Assembly (NCBI RefSeq): GCF_003327285.1
Contig: NZ_KZ848476.1
Location: forward strand, 62,001 to 126,000
Length of the DNA: 64,000 nt
Direction of reading: 5' to 3'
DNA from: Microbacterium sorbitolivorans
GTDB lineage: Bacteria; Actinomycetota; Actinomycetes; Actinomycetales; Microbacteriaceae
A program made the translations under genes and the position numbers. Every line of letters starts with the position of its first letter. The stretch's first letter is position 1. The notes under the pieces were generated by a model that did not search any database, was not told the origin of the DNA, and saw only the letters and a program-made list of their open reading frames with translations. Below, one piece after another: positions 27,716 through 35,972 of this stretch.

Positions 27716-28213
27716 ATGCGCACACTTGTACTCAATGCAGGATATGAACCCCTCGCAATCGTCTCGTTCAAGCGCGCGCTGATGCTCGTGATGAATCAGA
27801 AGGCCAACATGGTCGAATGCGATGAAGAATCGCCGGTCTGGGGAGCCACCGAGATCTTCGATAGACCAGCCGTCATAGTGCTGACAAGATACGTGCGCGT
27901 TCCCCGTGCACAGAAGGTGCCCGTCACACGGCGCGGAGTTCTCCGCCGAGACGGACACCGTTGCGCATATTGCGGACGATCCGCCAACACCATCGACCAC
28001 GTGTTCCCGCGCTCACGCGGCGGAAAGAACACCTGGGAGAACCTCGTCGCCGCCTGCGTCAAATGCAACAACATAAAGAGCGACCGCACACCCGCGGAGA
28101 TGGGATGGGAATTGCGATTCCGCCCCACCGCTCCACACGGAACCGCATGGGAAGTCCGGGGATCCGAACAGGCAGAACCCGCCTGGGAACCCTATCTGCA
28201 AATGGCGGCCTGA
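27716..28213 (+). CDS. HNH endonuclease family protein
   Basis: A 165-residue protein: MRTLVLNAGYEPLAIVSFKR at the start and a zinc-ribbon HNH core CAYCGRSANTIDHVFPRSRG with the second CVKC pair. This stand-alone type is conserved in Actinobacteria near lsr2 and is not a clear restriction enzyme or homing nuclease. The ATG at 27716 has AGAAGGG upstream; the frame is open earlier but without homology. Cellular role unknown. Confidence 0.88.
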   Translation: MRTLVLNAGYEPLAIVSFKRALMLVMNQKANMVECDEESPVWGATEIFDRPAVIVLTRYVRVPRAQKVPVTRRGVLRRDGHRCAYCGRSANTIDHVFPRSRGGKNTWENLVAACVKCNNIKSDRTPAEMGWELRFRPTAPHGTAWEVRGSEQAEPAWEPYLQMAA

Positions 28214-28253
28214 ATTCAAAAACAATCGTTACCGATAACGGTGCAATATGCGC

Positions 28254-28259
28254 TACTGT
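28254..28259 (+). promoter_or_regulatory. -10 box of lsr2 (nearly leaderless transcript)
   Basis: TACTGT, with a plausible -35 in TTACCG upstream. Transcription would start within a few bases of the ATG at 28267. No Shine-Dalgarno is visible, so the mRNA is probably leaderless. An inverted repeat, CGTTA-CCGA-TAACG, lies just upstream at about 28227-28240 and may bind a regulator. Confidence 0.5.
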
Positions 28260-28266
28260 TGCGGAC

Positions 28267-28614
28267 ATGGCACGTAAGATCATTCACCAGCTTGTCGACG
28301 ACATCGACGGAACCGTTCTTGAGCCGGGTGAGGGCCAGAGCGTTCAGTTCGCACTCGACGGTCGCGGATACGAAATCGACCTCACCGACGCAAACGCAAC
28401 GCAGCTCCGCGAACTCCTCGCCCCGTACATCGGTGCCGGCCGTCGCACGATCGGCTCCGTAGCCTCCGCGAAGACGACCCGCACCCCGCGCGTCACCGGA
28501 AACATCCGCAACCTCCAGAAGGTGCGCGAATGGGCCCGCGAGCAGGGACACACCGTCAGCGACCGCGGCCGCATCCCGCAGACCATCCTCGACGCATACG
28601 ACGCCGCAAACTAA
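28267..28614 (+). CDS. lsr2: Lsr2 nucleoid-associated protein
   Basis: A 115-residue H-NS-like xenogeneic silencer. The N-terminal beta dimerisation domain runs from MARKIIHQLVDDIDGT, a basic linker follows, and the C-terminal DNA-binding domain has the RGR hook in SDRGRIPQTILDAYDAA. It bridges AT-rich DNA and represses acquired genes, such as the lower-GC island further along this window. Ends at a 15-base-arm terminator. Confidence 0.97.
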   Translation: MARKIIHQLVDDIDGTVLEPGEGQSVQFALDGRGYEIDLTDANATQLRELLAPYIGAGRRTIGSVASAKTTRTPRVTGNIRNLQKVREWAREQGHTVSDRGRIPQTILDAYDAAN

Positions 28615-28621
28615 CCCGGTT

Positions 28622-28670
28622 CGCGTAACGCGCCCGGCCCAGTAATATGGGTCGGGCGCGTTACGCGTTT
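28622..28670 (+). terminator. terminator of lsr2
   Basis: Arms CGCGTAACGCGCCCG and CGGGCGCGTTACGCG (15 bases, perfect) plus partial inner pairing, then TTT. It sits directly before the tRNA. Confidence 0.85.
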
Positions 28671-28671
28671 C

Positions 28672-28744
28672 GCCCCCGTAGCTCAGGGGATAGAGCACCG
28701 CTCTCCTAAAGCGGGTGTCGTTGGTTCGAATCCAATCGGGGGCG
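28672..28744 (+). tRNA. tRNA-Arg (CCT)
   Basis: A 73-base cloverleaf. Acceptor GCCCCCG pairs with CGGGGGC, D-arm in TAGCTCAGGGGATAGAGC, anticodon loop CTCCTAA (anticodon CCT), T-arm GTTGG-TTCGAAT-CCAAT with one G-T pair. The discriminator is G; CCA is not encoded. Reads AGG codons. Confidence 0.97.
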
Positions 28745-28745
28745 C

Positions 28746-28805
28746 AAATCTTCGCGGCTGTCGCCGCGAGGATTTGCTCTCTTTGCGGCCGAGAGCCGCA
28801 AAGAG
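28746..28805. repeat. two consecutive GC-rich hairpins after tRNA-Arg
   Basis: Hairpin 1 at 28746-28775 has 13-base arms (AAATCTTCGCGGC) with one wobble. Hairpin 2 at 28779-28805 has 11-base perfect arms (CTCTTTGCGGC). The 243-base stretch to the next gene has further short palindromes (around 28930-28975) and no convincing gene. They may terminate or process the tRNA transcript. Confidence 0.7.
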
Positions 28806-28987
28806 CCCCTCGGTGCTTTTTGGAGTCCTCGGCGACGTCGCCGCAATCTGGTTGCCTTCGGCTCCCAGATTCCGGCTCCGTCGCCTGCGGGCGGTCGCTT
28901 GCGTTTGGTAAGTGGTTGCGTTTTGGCGGCCGGCTTTGCCGGCGCCTGCGCCGAGCTTCGCCGGCGCCGGGGAGTCGTTGCTCGTTG

Positions 28988-29584
28988 TTAGGACTGGCCT
29001 TCCAGGAACGGGCGCTGGGCTTTGGGGACTAGGCCTATCGCTTCCATGAGGGCGAACATTGTGGTGGGGCCTACCCAGCGGAAGCCCGCCGCCTTCAGGG
29101 TCTTTGAGAGCGCTAGGGACTCTGGGCTCGTCGACGGGATCGTCTCTAGTGATGTGGGGAGCTCCTGGTTCTCGGGGCGGAAACTCCACACCAGCTTCGC
29201 CAGGTCGGTGCCGGTCTCGCGCAGCGCGACCGTCGCGCGGGCGTTGTCGATCGTCGCGAGGATCTTCGCGTGGTTGCGGATGATGCCCTCGTTCGCCATC
29301 AGCCGTTCCACGTCCGCCTCATCAAACGCCGCGACCGCATCCGGGTCGAAGCCCGCGAACGCCTCGCGGAACGCCGGGCGCTTGCGCAACACCGTCACCC
29401 AGCTGAGGCCCGACTGGAACGCCTCGAGGCTCAGCCGCTCGAACACGCCCTGCTCGTCGGTCACGGCGACACCCCACTCGGTGTCGTAATAGTCGCGCAG
29501 CAGCTCGGTCTGCTCGGCCCACGGCGGGCGCGAGACGCCATCTGAACCGGTAATGAACCCGGCAGGAAAGGTGAAATCACTCAT
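28988..29584 (-). CDS. DNA-3-methyladenine glycosylase I family protein lacking the zinc site
   Basis: A 198-residue TAG-type base-excision glycosylase (WGVAVTDEQGVFERLSLEAF, QSGLSWVTVLRKRPAFR, NHAKILATIDNA). In classic TAG, Cys4, His17, His175 and Cys179 bind a structural zinc. Here the N-terminal Cys is missing (SRPPWAEQ), the YHD motif reads YYDTEWG, and the C-terminus ends IGLVPKAQRPFLEGQS without the HxxxC part. The aromatic and acidic pocket residues in the core remain, so activity is plausible. The ATG at 29584 starts MSDFTFP. Confidence 0.88.
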   Translation of the reverse strand: MSDFTFPAGFITGSDGVSRPPWAEQTELLRDYYDTEWGVAVTDEQGVFERLSLEAFQSGLSWVTVLRKRPAFREAFAGFDPDAVAAFDEADVERLMANEGIIRNHAKILATIDNARATVALRETGTDLAKLVWSFRPENQELPTSLETIPSTSPESLALSKTLKAAGFRWVGPTTMFALMEAIGLVPKAQRPFLEGQS

Positions 29585-29811
29585 GGATCCATCTTGCGGG
29601 GCCGATCGCACGCCCCGTTCGGCCGCGGCGCGGAATGTGGAGAAAACGGCGAAATTCGGCATTGTGGATCGTCTCACGCCACGACATTGCCGAATCGCGG
29701 CGATCCCCACGCAAAAATGGCCCCATACCACGTACCCTTGCGCGTGTGTGGCGTATCAGAGGCTCGGCGGCGCTGTCCGGAACGGAAGAAAGCGTTACGA
29801 CGAACGACCCC

Positions 29812-32800
29812 GTGAGCGGGGCGTTCGGCGAGCGCGTCAGAAACGTCGCCGGAGGGCTCGGCGGCAGCTCCACCCTCCTCCACTACCACGAGGCCCCCGA
29901 GTCGTTCATCGAGATGACGACCGCGCACCCCGGCAGCCTTCCCCAGTTCATCACGGGCCGCTCGACGCTGCTGTCGAACCTCTTCCGCGACGAGGTCGCG
30001 CTCCGCGGCGCACGCCTCGCGGCCGAGCGCATCGCCGCCAAAAACGTCGAGCTCCGCACCTCCCGCGGCATCGACGCCGTGCGCCTCGCCGTGGGCGTCG
30101 CCTCGTGGCGCTTCGGCGGACGCCAGTTCACCGCACCCGTCCTGCTCCGCCCGCTCGGCCTGCGCCGCCACCACGCAGACTTCGAGCTCAAGCTGCGCGG
30201 CCACTTCAGCGTCAACCCCGAGCTCGTCCGCGCGGTGCGCGAACAGTTCGGCGTCGAACTCGACGGCGCCTCCCTCGCCTCCCTCGCCTACGACGACGGC
30301 CTCTTCCAGCCCCAGCCGGTCATCGACCGCCTGCGCCAGCTGACGAGCCACGTCGACAGCTTCTCGGTCAAGGCCCGCCTCGTCGTGTCGACCTTCGCCG
30401 ACGTCGCCGGTGACATGGTGCGCGACCTGCAGCGCATCGACCACCCGATCCTCGGCGCCCTCGCAGGCCAGCCCGACGACCTGCGCATGGTGCAGGAGAC
30501 GCGGCCCGTCGCGATGCCGACGGACCCCGACGACCGCTCGCCCTCGTCCGACACCCTGCTTCTCGACGCCGACGCCGAGCAGGAGGCCGTGCTCGCCCGC
30601 ATCATCGGCGGCCAGTCGCTCGTCGTGCACACCCTGCCCGGCACCGGCAGCATGCAGACCACGATCAACGCCGTCGGCGAGCTCGTCCGCGCGGGCAAGC
30701 GCACCCTCGTGGTCAGCGCCCGCCGCTCGACGCTCGAGGGCGTCGCGCACCGCCTCCGCGGGATCCACCTCGACGGCCTCGCCGTCTCGCCGACGACGCT
30801 CCGTGCCGACCTGATCCGCGCGATCGGCCGCAACGAGCGCGCGAAGCAGCCCAAGGTCAGCGACATCGACGAGGCGCTCGTGCGCCTGCGCGGCATGCTG
30901 CGCGACTATCGCGGCGCGCTCGCCGAGCCGCGCCGCGAGCTCGGCGTCTCGGTGCTCGACATGACGCGCGAACTCACGCGCCTCGCCTCGCTCCCGATCC
31001 CGCCGACCTCCTCGGCTCGCCTGTCGCCCGAGGCCCTCGAGAAGCTCGCGGGCGACCGCGCCGAGGCCGCGCGCACGCTCGCCCTCGCCGCCCGCCTCGG
31101 CGAGTTCCGTGTCGGCCCCGACGACTCGCCCTGGTACGGCGTCAGCTTCACGACCACGCAGCGCGCCCGCGACGCGCACGCCCGCGCCAAGCGCCTGCAC
31201 GAGAAGCTCGTGCCGGCGGTGCTCGAGCGCGGCTACTCGCTGATCTCACAGACCCGCATGCGCCCGTTCACGACGGTCGACGAGCTGGGCGAATACCTCA
31301 CGCTGCTCGAGGGCATCCGCGACTCGCTCGACCGGTTCCAGCCGGCCGCGTTCTCGCGCCCGCTCAACGACATGATCAAGGCGCACGGCTCGCGCCGCGA
31401 CGCCGCAGGCATGTCGAGCTCGCAGCGCCGTCGCCTCAAGCGCCTGTCGAAGGAACTCGTCCGCCCGGGCATCCACATCGCCGACATGCACGATTCGCTC
31501 ACGCGGATCCGCCACCAGCGCGCCCAGTGGAAGGACCTCGTCGAGGGCGTCAGCGCCCCCGAGATCCCGCTCGGCCTCTCCGAGGCGCACGACGAGTGGC
31601 GCGCCGTCGAGGCCGAACTCTCGGCGCTCGACCGCGACCTCGCGCGCGGCACCCGCCTCGCCTCGCTCCCCATCGACCGGCTGATCCGCACCATCGCGGG
31701 CCTCGCCGCCGAGTCCGACGTGTTCGAGAACATCGTCGAGCGCGCCGAGCTGCGCACGACGCTCGACTCGTGGGGCCTGTCGCCGCTGCTCACCGAGCTG
31801 TCGGTGCGCCACGTCGACGAGGCGCGCGTGGGGGAGGAACTCGAGTTCGCCTGGTGGCAGTCGGCCCTCGAGCACGCGATGCGATCGGATCCGGCGCTCC
31901 TCGGCGCCTCGACGGCCGTCGTCGACCGCCTCGAGAAGGACTTCCGCCTCGTCGACGGCGCGCACGCCGCGGCGTCGGGCGAGCTCCTCGCCTGGCAGCT
32001 CGCCAGCGAGTGGAAGATCGGCATCGTCGACGAGCCCGACGAGTCCGACCGCCTGCGCCGCGCGCTCATGCGCGGAGAGGTGACGCCGGGCCAACTCTTC
32101 GCCGACGCCCCGCGCCTCATGCGGATCCTCGCGCCCGTCTGGCTCTGCTCGCCGTACGACGTGCCGCTGCTGCCCGAGAACGAGCGCTTCGACACCGTGA
32201 TCCTCGTCGACTGCGCCGCCCTCGACATCGCGGAGGTCGCCCCCGCGATCCGCCGCGGCACGCAACTCGTCGCGTTCGGCGACCCGGTGACGCAGCGCCC
32301 GACGTCGTTCGACGTGTCGACCGCCGTCCCGGCCCAGCACGCGGGACTCTCGGAGGAGCCGAGCGCCTTCGAGCAGCTCGCAGAGATCCTGCCCGTCGAG
32401 ACCCTCACCCGCAGCTACCGCGCGGGCGGCGAGGACCTCGCGAAGCTCGTCAACGACGCCTTCTACGGCGGCGAGATCCACTCGCTCCCGTGGGCCGGCT
32501 CGTACCTCGGCCGGGGCAGCCTCACGGTCGACTTCGTCGAGGGCGGATCCGGCGCCCCGGATCCCGAGACGGGAGCGGTCGAGAGCCCGGATCCCGAGGT
32601 CGCGCGCGTCGTCACCCTCGTGGTCGAGCACGCCGTCAACCGCCCGAACGAGTCGCTCATGGTCGTGACGGCGAGCCGCAAGCACGCCGACCGCGTGCGC
32701 GCCGCCGTGACGGCCGCCTTCGCGGGCCGCAGCGACGTCGCCGACTTCGTCGGGCGCGAGACGGCCGAGCCGCTCGCGGTGCTGACGCTCGAGGAGTCGG

Positions 32801-33402
32801 TCGCGGAGAGCCGCGACCGCGTGATCTTCTCGCTCGGCTACGGCAAGACCCGCCACGGCCGCGTGCTCAGCGAGCTCGGCGACCTGTCGAGCGACGACGG
32901 TGAACGCCTGTTGACGGTCGGCATGACGCGCGCCCGGCGCTCGATGGTCGTCGTCTCGTGCGTGCGACCGCCCGACATCGACGACGGCCGCTTCTCGAAC
33001 GGCGCGGCCCTGCTGATGGACATACTGCGCTCCTACGAGGAGAGCCGCAGCACCCCGCGCCGCGAGGACGACGCGGATCCGCTGACGCTCGTGCTCGCCC
33101 GCGAGCTGCGCCGCATGGGCGTGGCCGTCGAGGTCGACTACCGCGGTCTCCTGCCGCTCGTCGCGCAGGCGAACGGCAAGGCCCTCATCGTCGAGTCGGA
33201 TCCGGAGGCGCAGCACGAGTCGCTGCGCGAGACGCTACGCCTGCGCCCGCAGGTGCTGCGCCGCCTCGGCTGGCACTACGTGCGAGTGCACGCGTTCGAC
33301 CTCTACAGTGACCCGCGCGCCGTTGCGGCCCGCGTCGCGTCGGTCCTCGGGATCGGCGACGAGGTCGCGCGCGTCGACGACGACACCGCGCCGCTGCCGT
33401 GA
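29812..33402 (+). CDS. large SF1-helicase-like protein with C-terminal MTES_1575-type nuclease domain
   Basis: About 1196 residues from the GTG at 29812 (a GTG at 29746 is the other choice; no clear ribosome site at either). The order is an N-terminal alpha/beta region, a split SF1/Dna2-Nam7-like helicase with a long coiled-coil insert, then a restriction-endonuclease-like domain (VAVEVDYRGLLPLVAQANGK, KALIVESD). The Walker A equivalent reads LPGTGSMQTTIN, with no Lys, and Walker B reads VILVDCAAL, with no Glu. Motif VI (LTVGMTRARRSMVVVSC) is kept. ATP hydrolysis is therefore doubtful. It is probably a conserved Micrococcales protein; function unknown. Confidence 0.8.
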   Translation: MSGAFGERVRNVAGGLGGSSTLLHYHEAPESFIEMTTAHPGSLPQFITGRSTLLSNLFRDEVALRGARLAAERIAAKNVELRTSRGIDAVRLAVGVASWRFGGRQFTAPVLLRPLGLRRHHADFELKLRGHFSVNPELVRAVREQFGVELDGASLASLAYDDGLFQPQPVIDRLRQLTSHVDSFSVKARLVVSTFADVAGDMVRDLQRIDHPILGALAGQPDDLRMVQETRPVAMPTDPDDRSPSSDTLLLDADAEQEAVLARIIGGQSLVVHTLPGTGSMQTTINAVGELVRAGKRTLVVSARRSTLEGVAHRLRGIHLDGLAVSPTTLRADLIRAIGRNERAKQPKVSDIDEALVRLRGMLRDYRGALAEPRRELGVSVLDMTRELTRLASLPIPPTSSARLSPEALEKLAGDRAEAARTLALAARLGEFRVGPDDSPWYGVSFTTTQRARDAHARAKRLHEKLVPAVLERGYSLISQTRMRPFTTVDELGEYLTLLEGIRDSLDRFQPAAFSRPLNDMIKAHGSRRDAAGMSSSQRRRLKRLSKELVRPGIHIADMHDSLTRIRHQRAQWKDLVEGVSAPEIPLGLSEAHDEWRAVEAELSALDRDLARGTRLASLPIDRLIRTIAGLAAESDVFENIVERAELRTTLDSWGLSPLLTELSVRHVDEARVGEELEFAWWQSALEHAMRSDPALLGASTAVVDRLEKDFRLVDGAHAAASGELLAWQLASEWKIGIVDEPDESDRLRRALMRGEVTPGQLFADAPRLMRILAPVWLCSPYDVPLLPENERFDTVILVDCAALDIAEVAPAIRRGTQLVAFGDPVTQRPTSFDVSTAVPAQHAGLSEEPSAFEQLAEILPVETLTRSYRAGGEDLAKLVNDAFYGGEIHSLPWAGSYLGRGSLTVDFVEGGSGAPDPETGAVESPDPEVARVVTLVVEHAVNRPNESLMVVTASRKHADRVRAAVTAAFAGRSDVADFVGRETAEPLAVLTLEESVAESRDRVIFSLGYGKTRHGRVLSELGDLSSDDGERLLTVGMTRARRSMVVVSCVRPPDIDDGRFSNGAALLMDILRSYEESRSTPRREDDADPLTLVLARELRRMGVAVEVDYRGLLPLVAQANGKALIVESDPEAQHESLRETLRLRPQVLRRLGWHYVRVHAFDLYSDPRAVAARVASVLGIGDEVARVDDDTAPLP

Positions 33403-33596
33403 CGGGCGACGAGCCGCGCCAGCGGGTCGAGAAGGTCCGCGGATCCCGCAGGGCGCGCCTCACGCGCGTGGAGGGCACGCTGAGCGACTCCGAGGCCGAG
33501 GCGACCCTGCGCGGCGAGGAGCCCGAGGCGAAGCCCGTGGGGCCCGCCGGCGCGAACGACGCTCGGCTCTTCGGCGACAAGCCGCCCCACTATTGA
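33399..33596 (+). CDS. small conserved basic protein
   Basis: 65 residues, overlapping the helicase-like gene by GTGA. It is charged and probably unfolded in the middle, ending in ANDARLFGDKPPHY; this DKPPH(Y/W) tail recurs in small actinobacterial proteins beside this helicase-like gene (from memory of the family). Translation coupling suggests it works with the large protein. Function unknown. Confidence 0.7.
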   Translation: MTGDEPRQRVEKVRGSRRARLTRVEGTLSDSEAEATLRGEEPEAKPVGPAGANDARLFGDKPPHY

Positions 33597-33606
33597 TCCG
33601 TCACAC

Positions 33607-33648
33607 GCACAAAAAATGCCGCCCCCGAGGGAGCGGCATTTTTTGTGT
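33607..33648. terminator. bidirectional rho-independent terminator
   Basis: A 16-base stem, GCACAAAAAATGCCGC with GCGGCATTTTTTGTGT (one wobble), and a 10-base loop. It serves both the + strand helicase operon and mscL on the minus strand. Confidence 0.92.
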
Positions 33649-33653
33649 CTGCC

Positions 33654-34055
33654 TTACGGCGTGTTCTTCTGCGCGGCGAGCAGGTCGCGGATCTGCGCGA
33701 GGAGCTCTTCCTGCGTCGGGGGAACGTCCTCGGCGACCTGGCCGCGGGCGCGGCGCTCGGCGAGCTTGTTCATCGGCATGACGAGCGCGAAGTACACGAC
33801 CGCGGCGATGACGATGAAGTTGATCAGCGCCGAGATGAATGCACCAATTCCGAGCTGAGCGTCGTCGACGAGGCCGGGGATCGTGATGGTCCAGCCAGCG
33901 AGGTCACCCGACGGCACGAAGGCGCCGATCAGCGGGTTGATGATCGAGTCAACTGCGGCGGTAACAATCGCACCGAACGCGCCACCGATGACGACCGCGA
34001 CGGCCAGTTCGATGACATTGCCGCGCATGACGAATTCTTTGAATCCCTGGAACAT
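33654..34055 (-). CDS. mscL: large-conductance mechanosensitive channel
   Basis: A 133-residue channel with TM1 VIELAVAVVIGGAFGAIVTA after the amphipathic start MFQGFKEFVMRGN, TM2 GAFISALINFIVIAAVVYFA, and a C-terminal helix EELLAQIRDLLAAQKNT. It forms a pentamer that opens on hypo-osmotic shock. AAGGGGG lies 6 bases before the ATG. It is the last of three minus-strand genes (MTHFS, FmdB, MscL). Confidence 0.97.
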   Translation of the reverse strand: MFQGFKEFVMRGNVIELAVAVVIGGAFGAIVTAAVDSIINPLIGAFVPSGDLAGWTITIPGLVDDAQLGIGAFISALINFIVIAAVVYFALVMPMNKLAERRARGQVAEDVPPTQEELLAQIRDLLAAQKNTP

Positions 34056-34101
34056 GGTCCCCCTTCGAGAATCGGTCCGCCGGCTTATCCGGCCGGAGCC
34101 G

Positions 34102-34335
34102 TCAGCTGGAAGCCGACGAAGACGATGATGCCGCAGGCGAGGCCCCAGCGCCAGAAGGCGCGCGCGAGTCGGTGCGGTAGAAGCCGGATCCGTTGAACGT
34201 CACGCCGACGGTGCCGTAGCGCTTGCGCAGCTCGCCGCCACACTCGGGGCACTCGGTCAGGGCCGCGTCGCTGAACGACTGCACGGCATCGAAAGCGTGC
34301 CCGCAGTTCTTACAGGCGTAGGCGTACGTGGGCAT
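34102..34335 (-). CDS. FmdB-family zinc-ribbon protein
   Basis: 77 residues: MPTYAYACKNCGHAFDAVQS with a second CPECGGELRK, which together form a two-CxxC zinc ribbon, and a Ser/Ala tail. FmdB-type proteins were named as putative regulators but their role is unsettled. The start at 34335 is chosen because MPTY is the invariant beginning. It lies between MTHFS and mscL. Confidence 0.88.
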   Translation of the reverse strand: MPTYAYACKNCGHAFDAVQSFSDAALTECPECGGELRKRYGTVGVTFNGSGFYRTDSRAPSGAGASPAASSSSSASS

Positions 34336-34378
34336 AGAAGGGCCTCCCGGATGCACCGGTTCGCGATGTCGTCGCGTC

Positions 34379-34948
34379 TCACCGGTCGAATGTCAGCGTG
34401 CGGGTCGGCGTAATGACGCCGGTTACGGCAACATCGTGAGCCTCGTGAGGCACGCGCGCGACCACATCAGAATCATAAAGCACCGCGTATGCGGGGATCC
34501 CGGATCCCGCGCCCGCGAGCGCGCGGTCGTAGAACCCGCCGCCCCAGCCGAGTCGGAAGCCGCGCTCGTCGACGGCGCAGGCGGGCGCGAGGATGAGGTC
34601 GGCCTCCGCGAGCGCGCCCTCGCCGAGCGGGGTCGCGGCCGTCTCGGGCACGCCGAGCCGGGCCTGGCGCTCGGATCCGTCGTGCTCGGCCCACTCGAGC
34701 ACGCGGCCCGGGCGGATCACGGGGAGCAACACCCGGATCCCACGGGAGGTCGCCGCGTCGATGAGGGCGCGCGTGGGCGGCTCGGCGGATCCGGAGAGGT
34801 AGCACGCGAGCGTGCGGGCGCCCGCGCGCTCCGCGAGGGCGATGCCTCGCGCGGCGATCGCGGCGTCCGCCGCCGCCCGCTCACGGGGGCCGCGCGCGGC
34901 CCGCGAGGAACGGATCCGCTGGCGCAGTTCGTTCTTTTCGCCGTCCAT
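34379..34948 (-). CDS. 5-formyltetrahydrofolate cyclo-ligase
   Basis: A 189-residue enzyme converting 5-formyl-THF to methenyl-THF with ATP. The substrate/ATP loop is RLGWGGGFYDRAL, and the N-terminal basic part KNELRQRIRSSRAAR binds phosphate. It is the first gene of the minus-strand cluster and divergent from galU with 59 bases between them. Confidence 0.94.
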   Translation of the reverse strand: MDGEKNELRQRIRSSRAARGPRERAAADAAIAARGIALAERAGARTLACYLSGSAEPPTRALIDAATSRGIRVLLPVIRPGRVLEWAEHDGSERQARLGVPETAATPLGEGALAEADLILAPACAVDERGFRLGWGGGFYDRALAGAGSGIPAYAVLYDSDVVARVPHEAHDVAVTGVITPTRTLTFDR

Positions 34949-35007
34949 CCGTTCAGGCTAAGTGGACAAAGTCAGGAATTCCCACCTGAGTCGCTTATGG
35001 TGTTCGG

Positions 35008-35895
35008 ATGGAACCTGCGAAGATCAAAGCCGTTATGCCGGTTGCGGGTCTCGGTACCCGCTTCCTGCCCGCGACGAAGGCGACGCCGAAGGAAATGCTT
35101 CCCGTCGTCGACAAGCCCGCCATTCAGTACGTGGTGGAAGAGGCCGTCGCTGCCGGCATCCGCGATGTGCTGATGATCATCGGCCGCAACAAGAACGCGA
35201 TTGCGAACCACTTCGACGCGATGCCCGAGCTCGAGGGCAAGCTCACGGAGAAGGGCGATGACCGCAAGCTCGGTCACGTGCAGCACTCGAGTTCGCTGGC
35301 CGACATCCACATGCTGCGCCAGGGCGAGCCCAAGGGCCTCGGCCACGCCGTCTTCCGTGCGAAGTCGCACGTGGGCGACAGCCCCTTCGCCGTCATGCTC
35401 GGCGACGACCTCATCGACGAGCGCGACCCGCTGCTGCCGAAGATGATCGAGGTCAACGAGCAGAAGAAGGCCATGGTCATCGCCCTCATGGAGGTCGACC
35501 CCGAGCAGATCAGCATGTACGGCTGCGCCTCGGTCGAGGCGACCGACGACCCCGACGTCGTGAAGATCCTCGACCTCGTCGAGAAGCCGGCGAAGGAAGA
35601 GGCCCCCTCGAACCTCGCCATCATCGGCCGCTACCTGCTCACCCCCGAGATCTTCGACGTGCTCGAGCACACGCAGCCGGGCAAGGGCAACGAGATCCAG
35701 CTGACCGACGCCCTCAAGGAGGTCGCGACCGACGACGACAACGTCGACGTCTACGGCGTGATCTTCCGCGGCCGTCGCTACGACACGGGCGACAAGCTCG
35801 ACTACATCAAGGCGATCCTGCAGCTCGCGAGCGACCGCGAGGACCTCGGCCCGGACCTGCGTCCGTGGATCAAGGACTTCGCCGCTACGCTGTAA
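35008..35895 (+). CDS. galU: UTP-glucose-1-phosphate uridylyltransferase
   Basis: 295 residues; makes UDP-glucose for wall polymers and glycans. The nucleotide loop is PVAGLGTRFLPATKATPKEM, the catalytic base region VVDKPAIQYVVEEA, and sugar-binding LGDDLIDE and EKPAKEEAPSNLAIIGRYLL. The ATG at 35008 is preceded by a weak ribosome site. It contains no GGATCC, in keeping with high expression. Confidence 0.97.
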   Translation: MEPAKIKAVMPVAGLGTRFLPATKATPKEMLPVVDKPAIQYVVEEAVAAGIRDVLMIIGRNKNAIANHFDAMPELEGKLTEKGDDRKLGHVQHSSSLADIHMLRQGEPKGLGHAVFRAKSHVGDSPFAVMLGDDLIDERDPLLPKMIEVNEQKKAMVIALMEVDPEQISMYGCASVEATDDPDVVKILDLVEKPAKEEAPSNLAIIGRYLLTPEIFDVLEHTQPGKGNEIQLTDALKEVATDDDNVDVYGVIFRGRRYDTGDKLDYIKAILQLASDREDLGPDLRPWIKDFAATL

Positions 35896-35922
35896 TCCTG
35901 CCCGTCACCAGACGATAAGGAG

Positions 35923-35972
35923 AGCCGGATGGACACGCCCTACGCCTCGCACGGGGCGGTGTCCATCCGGCT
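35923..35972 (+). promoter_or_regulatory. hairpin that buries the acetyltransferase start codon
   Basis: Perfect 14-base arms AGCCGGATGGACAC (35923-35936) and GTGTCCATCCGGCT (35959-35972). The ATG at 35929 lies inside the left arm and the AAGGAG ribosome site (35917-35922) is just outside it. A short inner stem (GCCC with GGGC) can form too. Folding would hide the start codon; it could also slow read-through from galU. Confidence 0.7.

Noticed and set aside
28715..29032. An open frame starting inside tRNA-Arg
   Set aside because: Overlaps the tRNA and hairpins, with no family match.
29674..33216. Long minus-strand open frames opposite the helicase-like gene
   Set aside because: Low-complexity Arg/Ala/Asp translations typical of GC-rich antisense frames.
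29812..33596. A phage-defence island
   Set aside because: The helicase-nuclease combination is suggestive, but the ATP site is degenerate, the gene appears to be a conserved family protein, and no other defence genes adjoin.
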